Shown: positions 43,815 through 52,599 of the stretch, piece by piece
How the letters are laid out: each line of letters opens with the position of its first letter
How positions within the stretch are numbered: the stretch's first letter is position 1
DNA from: Xanthomonas sp. DAR 34887
GTDB lineage: Bacteria > Pseudomonadota > Gammaproteobacteria > Xanthomonadales > Xanthomonadaceae
Assembly (NCBI RefSeq): GCF_041245805.1
Contig: NZ_CP162490.1
Span: forward strand, 5,185,001-5,249,000
DNA: 64,000 nt
Direction: 5' to 3'
Position numbers and translations under genes: made by a program
Notes under the pieces: generated by a model
Seen by the model: only the letters and a program-made list of their open reading frames with translations
What the model was told of the DNA's origin: nothing
The model's database searches: none

Positions 43815-46800
43815 CAGCGTGCCTCCAGGGTCCGAAACGGCTTGGCCAGCACCACGCCGGCGGCGTCGTAGGCGTCGATGCGCCGCCCGTCCACGCGCAG
43901 CTGCGTCGGCCGCGTGCGCGAGGGCCAGGCCACGCGCACCGCGGTGCCCGCACGCAGGCCGCTGTCGAGCTCGATCCGCAGCGTGTCGCCGCGCTGGCGC
44001 GCGCGCATGCTCAGCTGGCCGTAGGCGGTGGGCAGGCGCTGCACCGCCAGGCCCTCGCCCTCGACCCAGGCCGGCGGCGTGCCCGGCAGCAGCACCAGCG
44101 CGTCGTCGCCCTCGTGCATCAGCATGCCGAACACGGTGCGCGCGTACTCGGCGCCGATCCAGGTATGCGGCATGTCGCCGAGGTAGCGCGGGAAGCGCGG
44201 CCGCGAATGCACCACTTCGGCCAGCACCTGCCATTCGAACGGGCGGCGGTCGCGCAGCATGTCCTGCAGCAGTTCGTCGGCGACCTGCGGCTGGTCCAGA
44301 TGCACGTAGGTCAGCACGTTGCGCATCTCGTACGGCGAATACGCCCACAACGCATTGGGCTGCTTGCGCTTGCGCACGTCGTCCAGATAGCGCGCGAAGG
44401 TGGTGCGCAGCGCCTGCTCCGGCAGCAGGTCCTGCTGGCCGGTGGGATCCAGCGCGATCGATACGCTGCTCGGGTCGCCATCGCCCAGGTCGGCCGCGGC
44501 GGGAATGAAGTCGGCACCCTTCCAGGCCATGGTGGCGCGGATCGAGGCGGCCAGCGAGGTGCGCAGCGCGGCGTACTGTTCGCGCGCCCAGGCCGCGGTG
44601 GCGGCGTCGCCGAGCGACTCGGCCAGCCATGCGCCATCGTGCCAGCCCTTCAGCGCCCAATAGTCGTCCCAGTAGCTGTGGGTGGGGCTGGAATAACCTT
44701 CGTGGCTGATCGACGGCGCCAGGATGCCGCGGAAACGCTCCGGCGCCGGCTGCTCGGCCATGTAGCCGGGTACCAGGGTGCGCTCGCGCAGTTCCTGCAT
44801 GAACTGCATCGCCAGCTTCACCTTCGGCAGGTAGGCGCGCACGCTGTCCGGGCCGCCGTCCAGGCGCGCCACATCGGCGACCAGGGTGATGTATTCGCCC
44901 TGGCTGTCGTATTCCAGGTCCGAGCCGAAACCGTCGTTGACGCTGCCGTCGTCGTTGAGGATCGGCGACACCAAGCCGTTCGGGTGCACCGCGTGGTCGC
45001 TGTACCACTGCAGGTAGTCGCGCGCGACCTTGGCCTGGCCCATGCGCAGCAGGATCGCCGAGGTGGCCATGCCGTCGCGGATGAAGGAGCGGTTGTAGTT
45101 GCGCGGGCCGGGCTGCATCGCCGGGCCGGTCTGGTTGATCAGCATGTAGGCGGCCTGCGCGCGCAGCATGTCGACCAGACTGGCGTCGGGCAGGGTCAGG
45201 CCGACATTGCCGAGCCGGCGTTGCCAGTCGGCGGACACGCGCTCGGCCAATGCGTCGAAGCTGCGGCCGGGATCGCGCGCATCGGCGCCGAGCAGCGCGG
45301 CGCGATCCAGCGCCGGCGCCGGCGGCAGGCGGCCCTGCGCATCGGCACTGGCGGTGCCGAGCGGGAACGCCAGCACCACGTCCTGCTGCGCGCCCGGTGC
45401 CAGCGTCACCGCATAGCTCAGCATCGCCGCGGCCAGGCCGTCGGCATCGTGCGCTGCGCGCTGCGCCGGCAGCGTGCCGGCGGCGACGTGGCGGGTGATC
45501 TCGGTGGCGCCATGCGCACCGAACGCCTCGGCGCCGGCGCCGCTGGGCGCGCTCAGCGATTCCAGCAGCACGCGCCCGTTGACCCGCACCGCGGCGTCCT
45601 CGACGGCGATGTCGTGGATCGGCGACAGGCCGCCGTTCTGCCACGGCGGATTCATCTGCATCGGCCGCACCAGTAGCGACAGCGTGCCGCTGACCGGGCT
45701 GCTGCCGGTATTGCGCAGGCGGTGGCGCAGCAGCGTCACCGGTTGCCCACCCTGTTCGATGGCGAAGGTCTCGCTGCGCAGTTCCAGCCCCGGCTGCGGC
45801 GACCAGCGCACCGACGGCATCGGCTTCCAGCCGTCGCGCAGCGCATGCGTCAGCGCGTGGCCGTCGGCGCCGGCGGCGGTGCCGGACGCGTCGCGCCACA
45901 GCGGCTGCACCAGCGGCGCACCCTTCCACGCCTCCAGGTTGCCGTACTCGTCGAAGATCGATTTCTGCCGCCCGGCGTGGATGCCGACCGCGGTCCAGTA
46001 GGTCTGCTGCATGTGCAGCGAGGCCGGGAACAGCGCACCCTGGCCGCGCTGCGCGGCGACCTGGTAGTGCTTCATCGGCGTCATCACCGCCTTCGGCCCG
46101 AGCAGGCGCAGGCGGCGCAGCGCCGGTGCGGCGCCGCCGGGCGCAGCGTCCACGCTCAGCCGCAGCGCACGCGCCTCGACCGGCGCGATGCCGGCCAGAT
46201 AGGCACTGTCGCTCTGCCCGGCCTGCGGGTCCTCGGCCAACTGGCGCCAACGGCCCGCGGCATCCTGCGCCTGCAACCGCGCCGCGCCATGCGCACCGGC
46301 GAATTCGACGACCAGGCCGGCGCTGGCGAACGCGCGCGGGAACGCGATCTCCAGCTGCCGCGCCTGCGCGCCCTTGCCGGGCATGGCCAGCGCCGCGCCG
46401 CCTTGCCACAGCGCCGCCGCCGCATCCGCCGGCACGCCGCGCAGGCGCGCGCTGTCCGCTTCGCCCAGCGGCTCCATCTCGAAGATCGAGATGCCCCAGT
46501 CGGCGGTGCGTTCGGGACTGGCCAGGCGCAGGTAGCGCGCGCTGCGCGGCGCGAAGAACAGCGTCTCGGTGCCGCCCATCGAGTCGGCCATGGTGTAGAC
46601 CGTGTCCCAGCGCTGGCCGTCGCGCGAGGCCTGCAGCAGGAAACCTTCCGGATTGGCGCTGTCCCATTGCAGGCGCACGCCGCCGAGCCGCGCGGCACGG
46701 CCCAGGTCGACCTGGAACCAATGGCCGGGACTGAACGCACCGCCGGTCCGGGTGGTGGCATCGCCGTCGATCAGGTAGACGATCGCCTGCGCCTTGACCT

Positions 46801-46969
46801 GGCTGGAAGAACTGGAGGCACGCCATGCGTCGCGCGGCGGCAAACGGCCGTCCTGCGCATGCGCGGCCAGGGTCATGGCCAGGCCACACAGGAGGCCGGC
46901 CAGGGTCAATCCGCCACGGCCGATACCAGCGTGACACAGTGCGCGGAAGATGTCGGACGTGTATCGCAC
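43811..46969 (-). CDS. Secreted F5/8-type-C (discoidin) domain glycosidase-like protein
   Basis: GTG at 46969 gives 1052 residues with a signal peptide (LAGLLCGLAMTLAAHA). A discoidin/CBM32-like carbohydrate-binding domain spans about residues 30-170 (AFSPGHWFQVDLGRAARLGGVRLQWDS ... ARYLRLASPE). A beta-rich middle part follows, then an alpha/alpha-barrel with NYNRSFIRDGMATSAILLRMG, LVSPILNDDGSVNDGFGSDLEYDSQGEY and EYARTVFGMLMHEGDDALVLLPG. This layout fits periplasmic or outer-surface glycoside hydrolases, but I cannot assign a CAZy family or substrate. An operator palindrome lies 56 bases upstream of this start and would be inside a longer frame to 47092, which supports the shorter start. It heads an operon with lacI. 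Confidence 0.8.
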   Translation of the reverse strand: MRYTSDIFRALCHAGIGRGGLTLAGLLCGLAMTLAAHAQDGRLPPRDAWRASSSSSQVKAQAIVYLIDGDATTRTGGAFSPGHWFQVDLGRAARLGGVRLQWDSANPEGFLLQASRDGQRWDTVYTMADSMGGTETLFFAPRSARYLRLASPERTADWGISIFEMEPLGEADSARLRGVPADAAAALWQGGAALAMPGKGAQARQLEIAFPRAFASAGLVVEFAGAHGAARLQAQDAAGRWRQLAEDPQAGQSDSAYLAGIAPVEARALRLSVDAAPGGAAPALRRLRLLGPKAVMTPMKHYQVAAQRGQGALFPASLHMQQTYWTAVGIHAGRQKSIFDEYGNLEAWKGAPLVQPLWRDASGTAAGADGHALTHALRDGWKPMPSVRWSPQPGLELRSETFAIEQGGQPVTLLRHRLRNTGSSPVSGTLSLLVRPMQMNPPWQNGGLSPIHDIAVEDAAVRVNGRVLLESLSAPSGAGAEAFGAHGATEITRHVAAGTLPAQRAAHDADGLAAAMLSYAVTLAPGAQQDVVLAFPLGTASADAQGRLPPAPALDRAALLGADARDPGRSFDALAERVSADWQRRLGNVGLTLPDASLVDMLRAQAAYMLINQTGPAMQPGPRNYNRSFIRDGMATSAILLRMGQAKVARDYLQWYSDHAVHPNGLVSPILNDDGSVNDGFGSDLEYDSQGEYITLVADVARLDGGPDSVRAYLPKVKLAMQFMQELRERTLVPGYMAEQPAPERFRGILAPSISHEGYSSPTHSYWDDYWALKGWHDGAWLAESLGDAATAAWAREQYAALRTSLAASIRATMAWKGADFIPAAADLGDGDPSSVSIALDPTGQQDLLPEQALRTTFARYLDDVRKRKQPNALWAYSPYEMRNVLTYVHLDQPQVADELLQDMLRDRRPFEWQVLAEVVHSRPRFPRYLGDMPHTWIGAEYARTVFGMLMHEGDDALVLLPGTPPAWVEGEGLAVQRLPTAYGQLSMRARQRGDTLRIELDSGLRAGTAVRVAWPSRTRPTQLRVDGRRIDAYDAAGVVLAKPFRTLEARW

Positions 46970-47024
46970 TGGGACCCCCGTCCAGTACCACCTCGATGCA
47001 AGGTGGGCGGACGTTAACAGCAAC

Positions 47025-47038
47025 TGCAAGCGGTTACA
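47025..47038 (-). promoter_or_regulatory. LacI-family operator palindrome
   Basis: TGTAACCGCTTGCA (minus strand) is a 14-bp dyad with symmetric TG-AA-CG-TT-CA positions and the central CG typical of LacI/GalR operators. It lies about 56 bases upstream of the glycosidase-lacI operon, whose second gene encodes a LacI regulator, so autoregulation is likely. Confidence 0.65.
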
Positions 47039-47265
47039 TGATGCGCCGCAACATTGCGCAATGTGGCGGCACACCGTGCGATACGCCAACAACGCAGCGA
47101 CATCGTTGTCTCAACCGGTCCGGCCGGGTCAGGAATTGTCCCGACGCGACATCGGGGTCCCGTCGCCGCAACCGTCGCGCCCGCACCGCCAATGGCGCAC
47201 GGCTTGCCCGAATCGCGCGCGCCCAGCAAGATGCGGAACGTTTTGGGGAACGAGCTAAGCGCCAT

Positions 47266-48210
47266 ATGCCGCCACGTCAGACCCGGCTCACGCCCTTGCA
47301 AGTCGTTCCCGTGCTGCTGCTTGCCGCGCTGGCCCTGTCCGGATGCAAGCGCAGTCCCGCCGAACTGCCCGGCGCCAGCGCCGAGCCGGCCGCGGCGGTG
47401 CGCGAACTGGCGCATACGCTGCAGCGCAACGATCTGGCCGGCTATGCGCGCGCCGCGGTGCCGCCCGCGCACTATCAACAGTTGCAGCAGGCCTGGAGCG
47501 AGGACCGCAGCCGCTGGCCGCTGACCCAGCTGCCGCTGGCCGAACGCCTGCCCGAAGTGCTCGACACGCTGTCCGCGCCGGACGCCGAGCGCACGCTGCA
47601 GCGCGCCTTCGACGCGCAGTTGGGCGGGCAGACGGCGAGCCTGCGCCAGGCCGCGCACTCGCTGGGCCTGTTCGGCGTGCAATACCTGCGCAACCAGAGC
47701 GACTACACCCCTGAACAGCGTGGCCACTACGTGCAACTGGTGGAGGCGCTAAGCGCTTGGGCCGAACAGGCGCCGCTGGCCGAGCGCAAGCGCGCGCAGG
47801 CGGCGATCTCGCAACTCAGCGCCGCCGCGCGCCGCACCGGCCTGCGCAGCGATGCCGACCTGCACGGCCTGGGCATGGAACAGAGCCTGCAGCGGCTCGG
47901 GCCGTTCCTGGGCGTGCTGAAGACGGTGCTGGCCGGCTACGGCCTGGACCTGGACGCCAGCGCGCGCGAACTGCGCACCGGGCTGGTCAGCCAGCAGGGC
48001 GATCAGGCCGTCGTGCGCATCCAGTACCCGCTGGGCGGCGCGGAGATCGACACCACTGCGGTGCTGGTGCGCCGCCAGGGCCGCTGGTACCTGCGCGATA
48101 CCCTGCACGAGGTGGACGCGTTGCTGGCCGCCGCCGCGGCACCGCGCGCGACCTCGTCCGAGGCGCCGCCGGCGCCGCCCGCCGACCCCGCGCCGCTGGC
48201 TAAGCGATAA
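47266..48210 (+). CDS. Putative lipoprotein, unknown function, upstream of plsB
   Basis: ATG at 47266 gives 314 residues with a lipoprotein signal (LLLAALALSGCK, Cys near residue 27) and a GGGGAACGAG element upstream. The mature protein is mostly helical and Ala/Leu/Gln-rich (RELAHTLQRNDLAGYARA, LPEVLDTLSAPDAERTLQRAF, LVEALSAWAEQAPLAERKRAQAAISQLSAAA). It ends with a small beta domain (GDQAVVRIQYPLGGAEIDTTAVLVRRQGRWYLRDTLHE) resembling DUF4878/NTF2-type lipoprotein ends. No enzymatic motif. Its TAA overlaps the plsB ATG (TAATG), so translation of the two is coupled. Confidence 0.75.
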   Translation: MPPRQTRLTPLQVVPVLLLAALALSGCKRSPAELPGASAEPAAAVRELAHTLQRNDLAGYARAAVPPAHYQQLQQAWSEDRSRWPLTQLPLAERLPEVLDTLSAPDAERTLQRAFDAQLGGQTASLRQAAHSLGLFGVQYLRNQSDYTPEQRGHYVQLVEALSAWAEQAPLAERKRAQAAISQLSAAARRTGLRSDADLHGLGMEQSLQRLGPFLGVLKTVLAGYGLDLDASARELRTGLVSQQGDQAVVRIQYPLGGAEIDTTAVLVRRQGRWYLRDTLHEVDALLAAAAAPRATSSEAPPAPPADPAPLAKR

Positions 48211-50870
48211 TGACGCCGATGCCAGAACAAAATCCTCTCCCTTTCCCCGACGACGCTGCGGCTGCGCGCGCCTCGGACCCGGCGCCCGCGCCCGCCTCCG
48301 CGACCGGCGGCGACGCTGCCGGCAGCGCGCCGGCCACCGGCGCCGCCGCGCTGCCCAGCCCGGCGCGCGCTGCCAAGCGGCCGCTATGGGCGCGCCTGCT
48401 CGGGCGCATCGCCGATCCATGGCTGGGTCTGAACATCGAACCGGCCGAACCCAGCCAGTACGACGACGGCCGCCCGGTGGTCTACGTGCTGGAGGACTAC
48501 GGTCTGTCCAACGCGCTGATCCTGGACAAGGCCTGCCGCGAAGCCGGCCTGCCGTCGCCGCTGGTGCCGCTGCCCGGCGACCCGCTGGGACGCAAGCGCG
48601 CCTACCTGGCGCTGTCGCGGCGCAGCAGCAACAACGCGCTGATCCCCGAGCAACGTGGCGCCAAGACCCACTCCGATTCGTTGGCCAAGCTGCTGCAGGC
48701 GCACCGCGAACGCCCCGACCTGGACATCCATCTGGTGCCGGTGTCGATCTTCGTCGGCCGCGCCCCGGACAAGCAGAGCGGCTGGTTCGCGGTGCTGTTC
48801 TCGGAAAACTGGGCGCTGGTCGGCAGCTTCCGCCGCCTGCTCGGCGTGCTGCTCAACGGCCGCAGCACCATCGTGCGCTTCGCCCCGCCGGTGTCGATGC
48901 GGGCGACGATCGAGGAAGGGTTGCCGCCGGAACGCACCGTGCGCAAGCTGCAGCGCGTGCTGCGCACCCATTTCCGGCGCATCCGCGAGGCGGTGATCGG
49001 GCCCGACCTGTCCACCCGGCGCCTGCTGGTGGACCAGGTGCTGGCCGCCGAGCCGGTGCGCGAGGCGATCGCCGCGCAGGCCAAACGCGACAACAGCAAG
49101 CCGGTGGACGCCTGGCGCAAGGCCCACGCCTATGCCTGGGAAATCGCCGCCGACTATTCCAGCCCGGTGGTGCGCTCGGCCAGCTTCCTGCTGACCCACG
49201 TGTGGAACCGCATCTACGCCGGCGTGCTGGTGCACCACCTGGACAAGCTCAAAGAGGCCGCGCCCGGGCACGAGGTGATCTACGTGCCCAGCCACCGCAG
49301 CCACATGGACTACCTGCTGCTGTCCTACCTGCTGTACGAACGCGGCATCGTGCCGCCGCACATCGTGGCCGGCATCAACCTCAACCTGCCGGTGGTCGGC
49401 ACCCTGTTGCGCAAGGGCGGCGCATTCTTCATCCGCCGCTCGATCAAGGGCAACGCGCTGTACTCGGCGGTGCTCAGCGAATACGTGGCGCAGCTGGTTG
49501 CCGGCGGCTACTCGATCGAATACTTCGTCGAAGGCGGGCGTTCGCGCACCGGCCGCCTGCTGCAGCCCAAGGGCGGCATGATCGCGATGACCCTGCGCGC
49601 GTTCCTGCGCCAGCCGCGCAAGCCGGTGCTGTTCCAGCCGATCTACGTCGGCTACGAGAAGCTGATGGAAGGCAACAGCTACCTCGACGAGCTCAGCGGC
49701 CGACCCAAGGAGAAGGAATCGATCTGGGCGCTGCTGTGGGGCATCCCCAAGGTGCTAAAGCAGAACTACGGCCAGGTGGTGGTGAACTTCGGCGAGCCGA
49801 TCGCGTTGAGCCAGGTGCTGGCGCAGCGCGCGCCGGAATGGGACGGCCAGCCGCTGGGCGAAGACGAGAAACCCACCTGGCTGAACGGCACCGTCGATGC
49901 GTTGGCGCAACAGATCCAGGTGCACATCAACGCCGCCGCCGACGTCAATCCGGTCAACCTGCTGGCGCTGGCGCTGCTGTCCACGCCCAAGCACGCGATG
50001 GGCGAGGCCGACCTGATCGCGCAGATCGAGCTGTGCAAGAAGCTGCTGGCCGAACTGCCGTACTCGGACCGGGTCACCGTCACCCCGCATTCGCCCGAGC
50101 GCATCATCGCCCACGCCGAAGAGATCAACGTGCTGACCCGCACGCCGCATCCGCTCGGCGACGTGCTCAGCGTCAACGGCGACAACGCGGTGCTGCTGAG
50201 CTACTTCCGCAACAACGTGCTGCACCTGTTCACCGCCTCTTCGTGGGTGGCGTGCTGCTTCCAGAACAACCGGCGCATGAGCCGCGCCGGGCTGCTGCGG
50301 CTGGGCCGCACCGTGTATCCGTTCCTGCAGGCCGAATTGTTCCTGCCCTGGAGCGAGGACCAGTTCGCCGAACGCATCGAGCGCACCATCGCGGTGTTCG
50401 TGCGCGAAGGGCTGTTGCTGCAGGTCAACGACGACGACGGCGGGGTGCTGGCGCGCAACACCGGGCAGACCGACGAGGTGTTCCGCCTGCGCGCGATCGG
50501 GCATTCGCTGCAGCAGGCCTTCGAGCGCTACTACATCGCCATTTCGGTGCTGGTCAAGAACGGCCCCGGCAAGCTCGGCGCCGGCGAACTGGAAAGCCTG
50601 TGCCAGCAGGCTGCGCAACGCCTGAGCCTGCTGTACGCCCCGGCCGCACCGGAGTTCTTCGACAAGACCCTGTTCCGCGGCTTCATCCAGAAGCTGCGCG
50701 AACTGAAGCTGGTGTGGCCGGACGAGAACAGCAAGCTGATGTTCGACGAACGATTGGACGCGTGGGCGAAAGACGCCAAGTTCATCCTCGGCCGCGAACT
50801 GCGCCACACCATCGAGCGGGTCAGCCCGGAAGCGGCGAAGCCGGAAGAGCCGGTGGTGTCGCAGGATTGA
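48210..50870 (+). CDS. plsB: Glycerol-3-phosphate 1-O-acyltransferase
   Basis: PlsB acylates sn-glycerol-3-phosphate at position 1, the first step of membrane phospholipid synthesis, at the inner membrane. The 886-residue length fits the family (E. coli about 807 plus an N-terminal Ala/Pro extension here). Acyltransferase motifs are present: VPSHRSHMDYLLL with the HxxxxD catalytic pair (His near residue 362), GGAFFIRRSIKGN, YFVEGGRSRTGRLLQPKGGM (glycerophosphate binding), and LFQPIYVGYEKLMEG. The ATG at 48210 overlaps the upstream TAA; ATG at 48219 is possible. A REP-like palindrome follows the gene. Confidence 0.95.
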   Translation: MTPMPEQNPLPFPDDAAAARASDPAPAPASATGGDAAGSAPATGAAALPSPARAAKRPLWARLLGRIADPWLGLNIEPAEPSQYDDGRPVVYVLEDYGLSNALILDKACREAGLPSPLVPLPGDPLGRKRAYLALSRRSSNNALIPEQRGAKTHSDSLAKLLQAHRERPDLDIHLVPVSIFVGRAPDKQSGWFAVLFSENWALVGSFRRLLGVLLNGRSTIVRFAPPVSMRATIEEGLPPERTVRKLQRVLRTHFRRIREAVIGPDLSTRRLLVDQVLAAEPVREAIAAQAKRDNSKPVDAWRKAHAYAWEIAADYSSPVVRSASFLLTHVWNRIYAGVLVHHLDKLKEAAPGHEVIYVPSHRSHMDYLLLSYLLYERGIVPPHIVAGINLNLPVVGTLLRKGGAFFIRRSIKGNALYSAVLSEYVAQLVAGGYSIEYFVEGGRSRTGRLLQPKGGMIAMTLRAFLRQPRKPVLFQPIYVGYEKLMEGNSYLDELSGRPKEKESIWALLWGIPKVLKQNYGQVVVNFGEPIALSQVLAQRAPEWDGQPLGEDEKPTWLNGTVDALAQQIQVHINAAADVNPVNLLALALLSTPKHAMGEADLIAQIELCKKLLAELPYSDRVTVTPHSPERIIAHAEEINVLTRTPHPLGDVLSVNGDNAVLLSYFRNNVLHLFTASSWVACCFQNNRRMSRAGLLRLGRTVYPFLQAELFLPWSEDQFAERIERTIAVFVREGLLLQVNDDDGGVLARNTGQTDEVFRLRAIGHSLQQAFERYYIAISVLVKNGPGKLGAGELESLCQQAAQRLSLLYAPAAPEFFDKTLFRGFIQKLRELKLVWPDENSKLMFDERLDAWAKDAKFILGRELRHTIERVSPEAAKPEEPVVSQD

Positions 50871-50912
50871 GCAGCGATGGCGCCGGCGTCGCTTTCGCTA
50901 GCCATCGCGCGC

Positions 50913-50986
50913 CCCTGTAGGAGCGGCTTCAGCCGCGACAGACGTTACCGGTAAGGCCTGTCGCGGCTGAAGCCGCTCCTACAGGG
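50913..50986. repeat. REP-like long palindrome between plsB and DUF488 gene
   Basis: Two perfectly complementary 29-base arms (50913-50941 and 50958-50986) flank a 16-base loop. The arm contains GTAGGAGCGGCTTCAGCC, a sequence repeated in intergenic regions of many Xanthomonas and Pseudomonas-type genomes. It lies between convergent genes and would form a very stable hairpin in both transcripts, so it can also act as a bidirectional 3' end. Confidence 0.85.
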
Positions 50987-51004
50987 TGCCGGGTATGCAG
51001 CCGC

Positions 51005-51583
51005 TCACGCGCCGAACAGATCGCCAGTCACCGACCCGGCAGGCGCGGCGTCCGCCGGATACACCAGCTGCCCGTGCGCGTCGCTGCGCGCGGCCGGGTT
51101 GAGCACGGCCGGCTCCTGGCGCTTGGCATCGATCAGGTGGATCACCGGGTGGCCGTGGTGCAGCAGGTGGTCGCAGATGATCTGGCGGTGGCACTGGCGC
51201 CAGTAGGCCTCGGCGCACATCACCGCACACGCGCCACGGCTGCCGAGTTCGCGCAGCTGGGCGAATGCCTCGCCGAATTCGGCGCCCAGCGCGTAATCGG
51301 CATAGTTGTGGAAGCTGACGCTGCGCCAGTAGCCGTTGCGCTGCGGGTCCACGCCCGGCTGCTTGCCGCGGCGCCCGCCCAGCGCGCGGAAATGCTGGTA
51401 GCCGATGCCTTCGGCCGCCAGGGTCTGGGCCAGCGCGCTGCCGTCGAACTGCGGGAAGCGCCGCGAATACGGAAACGCGCGCACATCGGCCAGATGCGCG
51501 ATCTGCGCGCCGCGCAGGATCTCCAGGAACGCGTCCAGGCTGCGGGTGGAGTGACCGATGCTGAAGAACGTCGCCGCGCTCAC
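51005..51583 (-). CDS. DUF488 family protein
   Basis: This 192-residue protein starts with FFSIGHSTRSLDAFLEILRG and ADVRAFPYSRRFPQFD, the DUF488 signature, and carries CAEAYWRQCHRQIICDHLL (the Cys-x-Glu ... CHR segment conserved in the family) and VIHLIDAK. Function of the family is unproven, although the CxxE/CHR residues suggest a nucleic-acid- or metal-related enzyme. GTG at 51583 overlaps the stop of the upstream DUF465 gene (GTGA), so the two are co-translated. Confidence 0.88.
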   Translation of the reverse strand: MSAATFFSIGHSTRSLDAFLEILRGAQIAHLADVRAFPYSRRFPQFDGSALAQTLAAEGIGYQHFRALGGRRGKQPGVDPQRNGYWRSVSFHNYADYALGAEFGEAFAQLRELGSRGACAVMCAEAYWRQCHRQIICDHLLHHGHPVIHLIDAKRQEPAVLNPAARSDAHGQLVYPADAAPAGSVTGDLFGA

Positions 51584-51783
51584 GCCGGTTCGTCGGGGAT
51601 CAGCAGGTTTTCCAGGCGCATGATGCAATCCTTGAGCTGCAGCTTGCGCTTCTTCAGCCGCTTGGCCTGCAGTTCGTCGTCGAGGTTGGCCGGGGTGCGC
51701 TGGATCTGTTCGTCGAGCGCACGGTGCTCGCGACGCAGGGCGTCGATGCGCAAGGAGATCTCGGCGGGCGTCATGTCGTCCAT
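51580..51783 (-). CDS. YdcH/SlyX-like small coiled-coil protein (DUF465)
   Basis: This 67-residue protein is almost entirely helical: LRIDALRREHRALDEQIQRTP then DDELQAKRLKKRKLQLKDCIMRLE, the typical antiparallel coiled-coil hairpin of DUF465 proteins, whose C-terminal half conserves L-KKRKLxLKDxI. ATG at 51783 gives the usual family length; MTP at 51774 is an alternative. Role unknown. Confidence 0.85.
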   Translation of the reverse strand: MDDMTPAEISLRIDALRREHRALDEQIQRTPANLDDELQAKRLKKRKLQLKDCIMRLENLLIPDEPA

Positions 51784-51946
51784 TGCGTCCGAGCATACAC
51801 AGCCAATGCACCCGTCGTCACCGTGCGCGGCGCCGGCATTTTCCGCGGCCGCGCTTGCCGGCACAATGCACGCGCCGGGAACCGGCACGGCGCCGCGCTT
51901 GGGCGCCGCCAACCGCGGCTGCCGCGCCGCCAGAAAGGAGTCTTCC

Positions 51947-52519
51947 ATGCGTCCCACCCCGTCCCTGCTCGCCCTGGTCCTGGCCACCGCCCTCCCCGGC
52001 CTGGCCGCGGCGGCGGACACCAAGTACGACGGCTTCCTGTGCTGCAACATGCGCAGCGACGGCAGCTGGATCAGCGACAGCAACTACGCCGAGAACGGCA
52101 AGCGGGTGATCCCCGCCGGCACCCCGGTCAAGGTCACCGGCTTCGGCCGCTATCGGGTCAACCTGCTGATCGACGGCCAGAAGCAATCGATCGGCAACGA
52201 CTACAGCCGCGACCTGAGCAACGAGGCCTTCGCCCAACGCTACGTGGTCGCGCAGGATCCCAAACTCAAGCTGGCGGCGTATCCGCCGAAGATCCGCGAG
52301 GCGATCGGCAGCAGCCGCATCACCAAGGGCATGACCCGCGAACAGACGCTGATGGCGCTGGGCTACCCGATCAGCAGCGAGAACCCGAACCTGGACGCCA
52401 AGCTGTGGCGCTACTGGCTGACCAGCTTCGGCGAGTTCCAGGTGTCCTTCGACGCTGCCGGCAAGATCGAGAAGGTCACGGCCGATGCGCAGACCCAGAA
52501 CCTGGTCTGGATGCCGTAA
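51947..52519 (+). CDS. Exported SmpA/OmlA-fold protein
   Basis: ATG at 51947 has AAAGGAG 8 bases upstream, giving 190 residues with a signal peptide (cleavage near LAAAA, residue 22). A Cys-Cys pair lies at FLCCNMRSDG. The C-terminal part contains ITKGMTREQTLMALGYPISSENPNLDAKLWRYW and a final beta segment, the helix-helix-sheet arrangement of SmpA/BamE-like domains. The N-terminal part (GTPVKVTGFGRYRVNLLIDGQKQSIGNDYS) resembles an SH3-type barrel. There is no lipobox, so it is periplasmic. Function not known. Confidence 0.78.
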   Translation: MRPTPSLLALVLATALPGLAAAADTKYDGFLCCNMRSDGSWISDSNYAENGKRVIPAGTPVKVTGFGRYRVNLLIDGQKQSIGNDYSRDLSNEAFAQRYVVAQDPKLKLAAYPPKIREAIGSSRITKGMTREQTLMALGYPISSENPNLDAKLWRYWLTSFGEFQVSFDAAGKIEKVTADAQTQNLVWMP

Positions 52520-52599
52520 GCCGCGCTGCGCCTGCGCACGCGCAACGGTGGCCGGCGCGGCGCGTGCGCCGCGGGCCGGCGAACCGGTCTACGCCGTCC

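Noticed and set aside
42750..46991. LacI reading as part of a 1413-residue fusion protein
   Set aside because: The upstream 1050 codons are out of frame with the real glycosidase gene and are low-complexity; the LacI start at 43814 has GGAGG and overlaps the previous stop.
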